A stretch of DNA of 16,694 bases from Bacillota bacterium (GCA_021845645.1 JAJZVM010000086.1:1-16694); one strand, 5' to 3'. Numbered from the stretch's first letter, positions 1 through 6,932 are shown. A program made the numbers and translations. Notes: generated by a model from the letters alone, not told the origin.

Positions 1-1
1 C

Positions 2-199
2 TTCCTGCGCTGGGCAGGCGCCGCCGTGGCGCCGGTGCTCTCGGGCTTCCTGGCACAGTCCGTATCGCCGCAGCTGCCCTTCACCATCGCGGCTGTGATC
101 CTTGTCGCAGCGACGGTCCTCCTGACGGTGCGCCAGCGCAGCCTGGCGCAGGCACTGGAGGCGGAGGCGGCGGTGTACGAGGGGGCCACGTCCGACTGA
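2..199 (+). CDS. MFS transporter, C-terminal fragment (5' end outside window)
   Basis: The frame is open from the window edge to TGA at 197-199 and encodes 65 residues. A glycine/alanine-rich stretch (GAAVAPVLSGFLAQ) resembles the amphipathic start of helix 11 in 12-helix MFS exporters. It is followed by one strongly hydrophobic helix (PFTIAAVILVAATVLLTV) and then a short polar cytoplasmic tail rich in Arg, Gln and Glu. This is the usual end of a DHA-type major facilitator. The substrate cannot be read from this fragment. The gene converges on the acetyltransferase gene downstream, and a long hairpin lies between them. I see no sign of decay in the visible part. Another multi-helix permease remains possible. 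Confidence 0.7.
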   Translation, partial: FLRWAGAAVAPVLSGFLAQSVSPQLPFTIAAVILVAATVLLTVRQRSLAQALEAEAAVYEGATSD

Positions 200-212
200 A
201 GGCAAGGTGGGT

Positions 213-269
213 CCCGAGGCATCAAGGTTGCCCCTCCTCTCGCGGGGAGGGGCACCTTGATGCCTCGGG
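213..269. terminator. Long near-perfect hairpin between convergent genes (bidirectional terminator candidate)
   Basis: Positions 213-237 and 246-269 are reverse complements apart from one extra T in the left arm near 229. They form a stem of about 24 bp with an 8-base loop. It sits in the short gap between the MFS stop at 199 and the acetyltransferase stop at 289, where both transcripts must end. There is no clear T-run on either side, so it is not a textbook intrinsic terminator. It could also act as an RNA-stabilising or boundary structure. The inverted repeat is read directly; the function is inferred from position. Confidence 0.65.
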
Positions 270-288
270 TGCCGGATGGGAGCTGGCT

Positions 289-716
289 CTAGGCCGGCCG
301 CCGCATCTCGATGAACTCCCAGTCGCGCCCGAGCAGGTGGCGGGTTTGCCGCCCGACCTCCTGAAAGCCCCTGCGCTCGTAGACCTTGATGGCGCGCTCG
401 TTGGAGGCAGCGACGTAGAGCTGGAAGGTACCGGGGTGGAAGGTCTCCCGGCCGAAGGCGAGCCCCTCGTCGAGGAAGGCGCCACCTAGCCCCTGGCCCG
501 CGTCCTGCGGCCGGAGGCCGAGGCCCACCTCGAGCACGTCGGCATGGAGGTTGAACTCGAAGAAGCCGCGCAGGATCGCTTGATCGTCGTGGGCCGCGAA
601 GAGGCGGCCTCGTCTTCGGGATCCGAGGCCGCGTCGTAGAAATCGTAGGGCTCGGGGTACCGCCAGGTGAGGATCTGGCGGGCGCCCTCGAGCGACAGCG
701 GGCTGAAGTGGAACAT
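289..716 (-). pseudogene. GNAT-family N-acetyltransferase, frameshifted
   Basis: Two minus-strand frames together make one GNAT protein of about 142 residues. The N-terminal part starts at ATG 716 (MFHFSPLSLE..., then YPEPYDFYD) after a GGAGGAGG ribosome binding site at 726-734, and is sensible down to about position 600. The frame then turns to low-complexity Ser/Arg. The other minus frame picks up at about 600 with FAAHDDQAILRGFFEFN and runs to TAG at 289-291. It carries the acetyl-CoA-binding segment (QDAGQGLGGAFLDEGLAF) and the typical GNAT end (AASNERAIKVYERRGF). One missing base near 595-605 restores a single frame. The gene lies 27 bases downstream of the UPF0182 gene and is probably cotranscribed with it. 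Either it is a recent pseudogene or there is a base-call error. The substrate is unknown; the start resembles the small Firmicute acetyltransferases that act on amino groups. Confidence 0.8.
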
Positions 717-743
717 CCGCTGCTCGCCTCCTCCGGGCGTCGG

Positions 744-3470
744 CTACTTAGCGTAGCTCTTGAGCTTCGCGAGGTCCTGCTGGAGCGTCTGCTCGTCCTG
801 TCCGAGCTTGGCCCAGTTCCCTGCCTGCATGTCGGCCTGCACCTGGGTGTTCGCCTGCACGATGGCCTGGATCAGGGCGCTGAGACCGCTCTTCGTCGGC
901 GCCTTGCCGCCGGAGGCGGGCGGTGTCGCGCCCGAGGTGTTGGTCGAGAGCTGGGGGAACAGTTGCGCCAGGGCGCCGTCCAGGGTCGGGTCCATCACCA
1001 CCTGGTTGTTGTACGCCACGATGACCTCGCGAAGTTCGGGCATCGCGTTCGTCGAGGCTTCGAGATAGAGCGGCTCCACCGCGAGCATGCCGCCGGCGAC
1101 GGGCAGCATCAGCAGATCGCCGCGGATGACCTGCGAGCCGTGCTGGTCCCAGAGCGTGATCGACGAGGAGATCTGCGGATTCTGGCTGATCTCCGTCTCG
1201 ACCTGCATCGGCCCCGGTACGAGCGAGCCGCTGGCGAGCTGGTAGAGCACCAGGTGCCCGTAGGCGGCGCCATCCTCCTGCGCGGCGAGCCAGCCGACCA
1301 TATTTGGACGGGACGGCGGCACAAAGGGCAGGATGCGCATGTACTGAAGCTGCCGTTGGCCCGGCAGGCGGGCCACGATCTGCTCCGACGGCATCGGCTG
1401 GGGCGTGCCGGAATTCTGATAGATCTCCTGCGGTAGCGACCAGTTGTCGTTGCCGGCGTAGAAGGTGTCGAGGTTCGAGACGTGGTAGCGCGCCAGGACC
1501 GCGGCCTGCGTGCGGAAGAGCCCGTCCGGGTACTGCAGGTGGGCGCGGATGTCCTTCGGCATCCGGGAGATCGGCTGGATCAGGCCCGGGAAGATGCGGG
1601 ACCACGCGTCGCGGATCGGATCCTGGCCGATCGCGTAGAGATGCACCGCGCCGGTCCCCGCGTCGACTGTCACCTTGACCGAGTTGCGCAGGTAGTCGAC
1701 ATTCCCCGCCACCGTCTGGAAGTGCTCCGCTTCCGGCATGGCGGCCGTCGACGTATACCCGTCGAGCAGCCAGACCAGGCGGCCGTTCTTGCGGATGACG
1801 AGATTCGCCTTGGGATCGAGGGTGAGCCAGGGTGCCACCTTGTGCACCCGCGTGAAGATCTGGCGGTCCATCAGGTAGAGCGAATTCCCTGTCGTCTGGC
1901 CCTGCCACATGTAGCCGAGGCCCTGCGAGAGGGCGATCACGAGGCGCCAGCGGTCGAAGGGGATGCCCGGACCGTGGTAGTTCGAGAGGGCGCTCGAGCT
2001 GCCCGTCGGGTAGTCGAACTCGCCGAGCGCGTTCGGCGCGATCACGGGACTGCTGGTCGCCTCGCCGTAGTAGATGCGCGGTTGCACGATGCGCGTGCCT
2101 GGCAGGCGGTCCTGCACCGGCATGTTCTCGATCAGGAGCTTCGGCAGGCCCTCCTGGTCGAACTGCGTCACGCCGGCGGCGATCACGCCGTAGCCGTGCG
2201 TGTATTGCAAAAGGCTCTGCTGCGTACCGGCACGCGAGTAGCTCTCGTTCAGCTCGCGCGCCCCGAGGATGACCTCCATCGGCTGGCCGTGCACATCGTA
2301 GCGGTCCACGGTGACGTCGCTGAACGGGAAGGCGAAATACTGGCGGAAGGTCTGGAGCTGCGAAAGCACCTGCTGGAAGGCATGAGGGTCCGCGAGGCGC
2401 ACGTTCTGCAGCGTCGCCTCGTCACGCCTCAGACCCTCTGCGGTGATCGTCGCGTTGCCCGGATACGATACCGCGGACACCCTGGCAAGCCCGAACGCCT
2501 GTCGGGTCGCTTGGATCGTGGCGGCCATGTACGGGCGCTCCCAGGTCTGTTGGGCGCGGCTGAGGGCGTTGCCGACCGTCAGGGCGCCGACGCCGTAGGC
2601 AAGTACCCACAGCCCGAGACCTGCCCCGAGCAGGTAGGCGGCGTAGCGTGCGCCCCGCGCTGCCCGGCGGGGCAAAAGGACCAATGCCAGCCCCGCCAGC
2701 GCGAGCACGACGGTCAGGAAGGCCTGCAACGGCAGAACGACATGGACGGCGTAGTAGCCGGCACCCGCGACGATGACCTGTCCCGTCGACTGATTGCGGA
2801 CGGAGTCCTGGGTGAGGAGCGCGTAGCGCCCGAGCCATACGCCCGCCGCCGCGAGCCAGAGAAGGCCGGCGACCGGCCAGCAGGCCGCCCGGAGGTAGTC
2901 GTCGAGAGGGAAGCGCCTCGAGAACGCGGCCAGAAGCCTGAGCACGAGGATGAAGAAGAGGATCGTGGCAAGGAGCCCCGCCAGGGCCTCGAGCGCCGGC
3001 AGCCGGAAGACGTAGAAGCCTGCGTCGATGTGCATGATCGGGTCGCGCCAGCCGAAACTGCCGCCGCGCAGGGCGAGTAGGTAGGTGCGCCAGTCGGAGG
3101 CGAGCGCATCGCCCGCGACAACCCCCGTAAGGGCGGCGCCAACCCACGCCACGGCCCGCGACAGTAACCAGGTCGCCTCGCCGCGCATGCGAAAGAAGCG
3201 GTCCAGGGGGGGCTGGAGGTTGAGCCAGGGCTGGCCGCGGCCGAGGAGCGCCCGCTGCAGCGGCCGCACGGCGAAGAACGTCAGCAGCCCGACGACCACA
3301 AAACCGCTGATAAACCAGAGCACGGGCACGCCCGTGAGCACCCAGAAGACCTGCGTGGCGTGCACGGTGCCGTACCAAAGGAGCTGCAGGCCGAGACCCG
3401 CGGCATAGCGCAGCAGGATGTAGAGCGCAATGATCAGGGCGACGAGCCAGAGTCTAAGTCGCAGCGACAA
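744..3470 (-). CDS. UPF0182 family (COG1615) large membrane protein
   Basis: This 908-residue protein fits the UPF0182 family in length and layout. Seven hydrophobic segments lie in the first 300 or so residues (about 7-27, 42-68, 100-122, 157-183, 199-224, 246-272, 278-302). A soluble domain of about 600 residues, predicted outside the membrane, follows. Family landmarks seen include the segment after the last helix (TWERPYMAATIQATRQAFGL) and the near-C-terminal stretch ELREVIVAYNNQVVMDPTL. The C-terminal 45 residues are rich in Gln, Ala and Lys and probably helical. The start is TTG at 3468-3470, supported by a strong AAGGAGGGG site at 3476-3484 that overlaps the stop of the upstream gene, so the two are likely translationally coupled. 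No biochemical function is established for the family to my knowledge. It is found in Firmicutes, actinobacteria and cyanobacteria. Confidence 0.93.
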   Translation of the reverse strand: MSLRLRLWLVALIIALYILLRYAAGLGLQLLWYGTVHATQVFWVLTGVPVLWFISGFVVVGLLTFFAVRPLQRALLGRGQPWLNLQPPLDRFFRMRGEATWLLSRAVAWVGAALTGVVAGDALASDWRTYLLALRGGSFGWRDPIMHIDAGFYVFRLPALEALAGLLATILFFILVLRLLAAFSRRFPLDDYLRAACWPVAGLLWLAAAGVWLGRYALLTQDSVRNQSTGQVIVAGAGYYAVHVVLPLQAFLTVVLALAGLALVLLPRRAARGARYAAYLLGAGLGLWVLAYGVGALTVGNALSRAQQTWERPYMAATIQATRQAFGLARVSAVSYPGNATITAEGLRRDEATLQNVRLADPHAFQQVLSQLQTFRQYFAFPFSDVTVDRYDVHGQPMEVILGARELNESYSRAGTQQSLLQYTHGYGVIAAGVTQFDQEGLPKLLIENMPVQDRLPGTRIVQPRIYYGEATSSPVIAPNALGEFDYPTGSSSALSNYHGPGIPFDRWRLVIALSQGLGYMWQGQTTGNSLYLMDRQIFTRVHKVAPWLTLDPKANLVIRKNGRLVWLLDGYTSTAAMPEAEHFQTVAGNVDYLRNSVKVTVDAGTGAVHLYAIGQDPIRDAWSRIFPGLIQPISRMPKDIRAHLQYPDGLFRTQAAVLARYHVSNLDTFYAGNDNWSLPQEIYQNSGTPQPMPSEQIVARLPGQRQLQYMRILPFVPPSRPNMVGWLAAQEDGAAYGHLVLYQLASGSLVPGPMQVETEISQNPQISSSITLWDQHGSQVIRGDLLMLPVAGGMLAVEPLYLEASTNAMPELREVIVAYNNQVVMDPTLDGALAQLFPQLSTNTSGATPPASGGKAPTKSGLSALIQAIVQANTQVQADMQAGNWAKLGQDEQTLQQDLAKLKSYAK

Positions 3471-3482
3471 GCCGGCCCCTCC

Positions 3483-3776
3483 TTACTCCTGGCGGGGCTT
3501 CGGCAGATGCTGCCCGAGCCATGCCTCGGTGGCATCGGGATCGCTGCAGACGAGAAAAACCTCCTGCACCGATCCCGTGTGCAGCAGCAGCTTGAATCCG
3601 GATTCGGTGCGGTACTGCACCGTGCAATAGAGGCCGCGGGCAGGTCCCTTCCCCGCCTTGATGCGGCCGGGGATGACGCGGGTCACGCCGGGGGCCTTCG
3701 CCATCTCCTCGAGCAGGCCCTTGCCCTGCCCGAGGATGCTGTGCTCCTTCTTGAGCTTCTGCTGCCGGAGACCCAT
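3483..3776 (-). CDS. Small DUF2103-like protein
   Basis: The 97-residue protein has a basic start (MGLRQQKLKKEHSI), an amphipathic helix (LLEEMAKAP), the motif GVTRVIPGRIKAGKG, then beta-rich RTESGFKLLLHTGSVQEVFLV. This arrangement, with its conserved IPGRI and T/ESGFKLL-x-QEVF motifs, resembles DUF2103, which is annotated as a putative metal-binding family; I recall this rather than having searched it. His12, Cys51, His66 and Cys78 are possible metal ligands. The start ATG 3776 lies 4 bases after the cyclophilin stop, and the stop lies inside the ribosome binding site of the UPF0182 gene. The three are therefore almost certainly one operon. A cytoplasmic role is likely because no signal peptide or membrane helix is seen. 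Confidence 0.75.
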   Translation of the reverse strand: MGLRQQKLKKEHSILGQGKGLLEEMAKAPGVTRVIPGRIKAGKGPARGLYCTVQYRTESGFKLLLHTGSVQEVFLVCSDPDATEAWLGQHLPKPRQE

Positions 3777-3780
3777 CGCG

Positions 3781-4338
3781 TCAGCCGTGGCGCGGGAGGC
3801 GGCGGATGGAAACCTCCACGATCGACGCGGGCTCGAGCGGACGGCTGCGCTCGCCGGTGGCAGGATTGACCCCGACCGGCCCCTGCGCGATCTCTGTCAC
3901 CACATCCATGCCTTCGCTGACACGACCGAACTGCGTGTAGTTCGGCGAGCGGTCGAGCTGCACGGCCGATGGGCCGGTGCAGACGAAGAACTGGCTGCCG
4001 TTCGTGTTCGGCCCCGCATTCGCCATGGCCACGATGCCGGGCTCGTAGGAGTACGGCGGCGGCAATTCGTCCGGCCAGCGGTAGCCGGGACCGCCGGTGC
4101 CGCGGTTGCTGGGATCGCCGGTCTGGATCACGAAGGGCGCGATCACGCGGAAGAACTCGTTGCCCGCGAAGTAGCCCTGCTCGGCCAGGAAGACGAAGTT
4201 GTTCACGGCCCGCGGAGACTCCTCCGCAAACAGCTGCACCGTGAACGAACCCTTGGTGGTCTCGATGACGGCCTCGTACTTGGTGGCGGGATCGAGGGCG
4301 TGCTCCGGCGGCGCGCTCCAGCGCATCGGATCGCTCAT
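3781..4338 (-). CDS. Cyclophilin-type peptidyl-prolyl cis-trans isomerase
   Basis: The 185-residue protein is a single cyclophilin domain that catalyses cis/trans isomerisation of Xaa-Pro bonds. Family motifs are clear. YEAVIETTKGSFTVQLF opens the barrel. FFRVIAPFVIQTGD holds the catalytic Arg (R64), Phe69 and Gln72. MANAGPNTNGSQFFV is near-invariant, and NYTQFGRV follows. The segment before it reads LDRSP in place of the usual W-LDG-KH, so the active-site Trp is missing, as in many bacterial cyclophilins. No signal peptide is seen, so it is probably cytoplasmic. The chosen ATG (4336-4338) begins MSDPMRW and overlaps the TGA of a short upstream ORF. The frame stays open upstream to 4569, but that stretch is Arg/Pro-rich and does not look like protein. 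ATG 4434 is a weaker alternative. Confidence 0.92.
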   Translation of the reverse strand: MSDPMRWSAPPEHALDPATKYEAVIETTKGSFTVQLFAEESPRAVNNFVFLAEQGYFAGNEFFRVIAPFVIQTGDPSNRGTGGPGYRWPDELPPPYSYEPGIVAMANAGPNTNGSQFFVCTGPSAVQLDRSPNYTQFGRVSEGMDVVTEIAQGPVGVNPATGERSRPLEPASIVEVSIRRLPRHG

Positions 4339-4379
4339 CGGACCGCTCGCCCGCGGCGCAGGGACTTGCACATGGACAT
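4335..4379 (-). CDS. Possible 14-residue leader ORF coupled to the cyclophilin gene
   Basis: A perfect AAGGAG at 4389-4394 stands 9 bases before ATG 4379, which opens the short frame MSMCKSLRRGRAVR. Its TGA overlaps the cyclophilin ATG as ATGA. The cyclophilin ATG has no good ribosome binding site of its own, so ribosomes delivered by this short frame could reinitiate there. It could instead mean that the cyclophilin gene has a frameshift at its extreme 5' end, or that the site is chance. The peptide is very basic and resembles no family I know. Confidence 0.35.
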   Translation of the reverse strand: MSMCKSLRRGRAVR

Positions 4380-4401
4380 GGGGCGATTCTCCTTCCGGGG
4401 A

Positions 4402-4413
4402 CCATCGCGATGG
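4402..4413. repeat. Perfect 12-bp palindrome CCATCGCGATGG in the cyclophilin leader
   Basis: CCATCGCGATGG reads identically on both strands. An 8-bp palindrome GGACGTCC follows at 4416-4423, and GGGGAC/GTCCCC (4397-4402 and 4420-4425) can close an outer stem around both. It lies just upstream of the AAGGAG site that serves the leader ORF. It may be an operator or a leader-RNA stem; sequence alone does not separate these. Confidence 0.35.
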
Positions 4414-4475
4414 GTGGACGTCCCCAGGGTACATCCCGGCGCGGCGGAGGGAAAGTGTGGGGCGCAAAGGACGTT

Positions 4476-4504
4476 GCAGGGGCGAGCCTAGGGCCCACCC
4501 CTGC
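4476..4504 (-). terminator. Weak hairpin after the sugar-porter-like MFS gene
   Basis: GCAGGGG (4476-4482) pairs with CCCCTGC (4498-4504) around a 15-base loop. It lies 12 bases past the stop of the MFS gene in the direction of transcription. No T-tract follows directly, so termination would be partial at best. Some read-through into the cyclophilin cluster is plausible. Confidence 0.35.
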
Positions 4505-4516
4505 CAGGTCTTGCGA

Positions 4517-5827
4517 CTAGTCCGTTTCGCCGGACGCCGTCGCGATCGACGCGCCTTGGCCGGTTTCACGGCCGTAGACGAACCAGGCGGCCGCAGCCAG
4601 GAGGCCGACGAACCACACGCCGGCGTTGAAGAGGAAGTACTGGCTGGGGTGGTGCGCCTGCATGTTGCCTGTGAGGTAGATGGCCGGAATGTAGAGCCCG
4701 ATCGACAGGAACCGGGTGACGGCGGTCCAGGTGCCGCGCAGTTCCGTCGGCCAGACCTCCGGCTTGACGGTGTCCTCGGTGAGGTAGCAGATCGAGTTGG
4801 CGATCGCGAGCAGCACGAGGAGGATCCAGAACAGTGGCATGTTGTGCAGCCACGTGTTGGTGGTGGCGCCGATGATGACCGTGAAGACGAAGGTGAAGAG
4901 GAAGCTCCAGAACAGCATGTGCCTTCGCGACCACCGGTCGGCGTAGAGGCCGAGGAAGCCCCCGACGAAGCCTACGCCCTCGAACACCGCGAGGATCGTC
5001 GGCTGCAGATGCGGGAAGTAGTAGTAGCCGAATACGTAGGCGACAAGGCCGAAGCCGATGGTGTTGGCGGCGGCGACGATGGTCATGACGATGACGCGGA
5101 ACGGGATCGAGGTCTGCCGTACGGCGGCCGCGGACTTCGGCGGCTCCGGCTCCGGCGCCATGGCGGCCTGCCAGTCGTCGCCCCAATACGCCTTGATCTG
5201 CTGCATCGCCTTCTCGTGCTGGCCGCGCTTCTCGAGCCAGAGTACGGACTCCGGCATGGAGGCGCGGGCGAACACGAGAATGATGACGACGATCACGACG
5301 GCGACAGCGACGACGCCGCGCTGGAAGGCGATGGCCGACGCAGCGCTCGAGAAGGCGAGCACGGCGAGGATGAACCCGCCCAGGTTGATGGCGTTGATCT
5401 CCATCATCATCGCCTTGCCGCGGTGGCGCCGGGGCATCAGCTCGTGGCTCGCGACCATGATCGAGTTCATCTCGCCGCCGCCCGCCATCAGCATGAGGGC
5501 CAGCGAGATCAGGAGCAGCACGTAGGATGAGCTGAAGTAGAGCAGGATGCCTCCCACGGCATAGAAGGCCAGGGTGATGTAGAGCGTGACCTTGCGTCCG
5601 AGCCGGTCGGAGACCGGGCCAGCGATCGCGATGCCGATGATCAGCCAGATCGGCGCCCACGCCAGGAGCAGTTCGCCCAGGGACTTCGGAATGGCCACCC
5701 AGTAGATCGCGATCGACGCCAGCGAGAACACGTAGGACTCGAGCAGCAGCCCGAGTGCGAACGAAATGAACATCCAGGTCGTACGCCCTGTCCATCGGGC
5801 TTCTCCGACCCGTGAAACGTTGACCAA
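4517..5827 (-). CDS. MFS transporter, sugar-porter-like
   Basis: The 436-residue protein has about 12 hydrophobic helices split by a polar central loop at about 200-240. The loop between helices 2 and 3 carries GPVSDRLGRK (70-79), the MFS motif A. MPESVLWLEKRG near 191-202, at the end of helix 6, is the PES-x-x-WL signature of sugar porters and of related niacin and aromatic-acid carriers. The second half has a matching motif (YADRWSRRH) and PTELRGT. It probably imports a small polar or organic-acid substrate, which cannot be told from sequence. The start is TTG 5825-5827, preceded by GAGGGAGG with 7-base spacing. It is a likely single-gene unit, since about 130 bases with a weak hairpin separate it from the cyclophilin cluster. 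Confidence 0.85.
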   Translation of the reverse strand: MVNVSRVGEARWTGRTTWMFISFALGLLLESYVFSLASIAIYWVAIPKSLGELLLAWAPIWLIIGIAIAGPVSDRLGRKVTLYITLAFYAVGGILLYFSSSYVLLLISLALMLMAGGGEMNSIMVASHELMPRRHRGKAMMMEINAINLGGFILAVLAFSSAASAIAFQRGVVAVAVVIVVIILVFARASMPESVLWLEKRGQHEKAMQQIKAYWGDDWQAAMAPEPEPPKSAAAVRQTSIPFRVIVMTIVAAANTIGFGLVAYVFGYYYFPHLQPTILAVFEGVGFVGGFLGLYADRWSRRHMLFWSFLFTFVFTVIIGATTNTWLHNMPLFWILLVLLAIANSICYLTEDTVKPEVWPTELRGTWTAVTRFLSIGLYIPAIYLTGNMQAHHPSQYFLFNAGVWFVGLLAAAAWFVYGRETGQGASIATASGETD

Positions 5828-6117
5828 ATCGCACCCTCCCTCTTTGGGATGACGTTCAATGGGCCATCTATCGCCTGCACATCCCCCCTAGCCTTCCCCA
5901 GCGGTGGCGTCCAACGCCGCGTTGGCGGCCATGACAACGGCCGTGCGCGTTCGCGCCCGAGAGCACGGCGCCAGGGACCAAAGTCGGGAAAGCAGTTCGA
6001 GCACTGGGCCAAAGTCCCTGCCAAGACACCGGTCATGTGACGCAGGGCCGGACGGATGTCGGTGGCCATGGAGCCCAAGGCAAGGCTGCACTCCATACAT
6101 TCTCGGCCACGCATCAA
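5828..6117. other. Intergenic stretch without a convincing gene, containing a repeat pair
   Basis: This is the leader of the MFS gene and the region past the SOD terminator. Open frames cross it on the minus strand but have no ribosome binding site, no recognisable protein and low-complexity composition. It holds a direct repeat, CCAAAGTC at 5978-5985 and again at 6009-6016. The repeat is nested in an inverted repeat, CAGGGAC (5972-5978) and GTCCCTG (6014-6020). No riboswitch or T-box hallmark was recognised. No strong promoter for the MFS gene was found either, so it must be weak or of an alternative type. Confidence 0.4.
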
Positions 6118-6145
6118 GGCGCCCGCCGAACGATCGGCGGGCGCC
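6118..6145 (-). terminator. Perfect hairpin terminator of the superoxide dismutase gene
   Basis: Positions 6118-6129 (GGCGCCCGCCGA) and 6134-6145 are exact reverse complements with a 4-base loop ACGA. The 12-bp GC-rich stem begins 13 bases past the SOD stop. Downstream on the minus strand the sequence reads TTGATG, a poor U-tract, so it is a strong stem with a weak tail. Confidence 0.75.
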
Positions 6146-6158
6146 CGACGCATCTGCT

Positions 6159-6755
6159 CTAGTGCTTGGCCGCAGCCAGGCGCCTGCCGACATCGTCCCA
6201 GTTGACGACGTTCCAGAAGGCGTCCACATAGGCCGCGCGCTTGTTCTGGTACTTGAGGTAGTACGCGTGCTCCCAGACGTCGAGGACGAGCAGAGGAACC
6301 ACGCCCCACTGCGTCAGGTTCTGGTGCTTCTCGGCCGTGAGGACTTCGAGCTGGCCGGCCGAAGGCTCCCACACCAGCATGGCCCAACCGGAACCTTCCA
6401 CGGCGACGGCTGCGGCGGAGAACTGCTTCTTCATGGCATCGAAGGAGCCAAAGTCCTTCTCGATCTGCTGGCGCAACGCCCCCTGCGGTTCGCCGCCCTT
6501 GCCTGGGCCCATGTTCTCCCAGAAGATGCTGTGCAGGAAGTGGCCGGAACCATGGAACGCGGCTTCGCGCTCCCAGTGCTTGACGAGGCCGTAGTCGCCG
6601 CTCTGGCGGGCGGCATCGAGCATGTCAAGCGCCTTGTTGAGCCCGTCGACGTACCCCTTGTGGTGCAGGTCGTGATGCAGGTGCATCGTCTGCTCGTCGA
6701 TGTGCGGCTCCAGGGCGTCGTAGGCGTACGGCAGCGGCGGAAGTTCGTAACGCAA
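6159..6755 (-). CDS. sodA: Fe/Mn superoxide dismutase
   Basis: The 198-residue enzyme dismutates superoxide to oxygen and peroxide, probably in the cytoplasm, since no signal peptide is seen. It opens with the family start ELPPLPYAYDALEPHID. Metal ligands are His27 (MHLHHDLHH), His75 (FLHSIFW), Asp159 and His163 (LDVWEHAYYL); GSGWAMLVW is also present. Gly71 resembles manganese enzymes. However, the outer-sphere residue usually Gln in Mn enzymes appears to be His144 (EKHQNL), as in some iron or cambialistic enzymes of archaea and mycobacteria, so the metal is uncertain. The start is TTG 6753-6755, behind a strong GAGGAGGAG site about 5 bases away. The gene is monocistronic, with its own hairpin terminator and a promoter region shared with the divergent glycosyltransferase gene. 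The sodA symbol denotes the family only. Confidence 0.96.
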   Translation of the reverse strand: MRYELPPLPYAYDALEPHIDEQTMHLHHDLHHKGYVDGLNKALDMLDAARQSGDYGLVKHWEREAAFHGSGHFLHSIFWENMGPGKGGEPQGALRQQIEKDFGSFDAMKKQFSAAAVAVEGSGWAMLVWEPSAGQLEVLTAEKHQNLTQWGVVPLLVLDVWEHAYYLKYQNKRAAYVDAFWNVVNWDDVGRRLAAAKH

Positions 6756-6798
6756 CGATACTCCTCCTCTTGGTGATCAGGTAGGGACTGGACGAGAT

Positions 6799-6830
6799 CT
6801 ATTGTATACTGGCCAACTCAGGAAAGGAAA
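6799..6830. promoter_or_regulatory. AT-rich divergent promoter candidate between SOD and glycosyltransferase genes
   Basis: CTATTGTATACTGG is an AT-rich island in GC-rich surroundings. On the minus strand (SOD) TACAAT lies at 6801-6806, with a poor -35 (TTCCTT) 17 bases upstream. On the plus strand TATACT at 6805-6810 matches the -10 box in 5 of 6 bases, with TAGGGA 17 bases upstream. The core ATTGTATAC resembles the element before pckA. Neither -35 box is good. Confidence 0.4.
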
Positions 6831-6881
6831 GGTCCCGCGACCACGGCCGCGAGGTGCGATGTCCCAGCCTCCTTCCGTGCA

Positions 6882-6910
6882 GACTAGCCCGTGTTGACCC
6901 GGAGCTAGTC
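6882..6910 (+). repeat. Inverted repeat in the glycosyltransferase leader
   Basis: GACTAGC (6882-6888) and GCTAGTC (6904-6910) form perfect 7-bp arms around 15 bases. The hairpin ends just ahead of the AAAGGTGG ribosome binding site (6917-6924) of the glycosyltransferase gene. It may be an operator or an mRNA stem affecting translation. Confidence 0.35.
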
Positions 6911-6932
6911 TGACGAAAGGTGGCCCCCATCG

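Noticed and set aside
1482..3080. 532-codon open frame on the + strand opposite the UPF0182 gene
   Set aside because: It is antisense to a clear family protein. It is Arg/Val/Ala-rich with no domain pattern, as expected of a shadow frame in GC-rich DNA.
4339..4569. In-frame upstream extension of the cyclophilin gene
   Set aside because: The extra residues are Arg/Pro-rich, overlap the end of the MFS gene and lie beyond the natural domain start.
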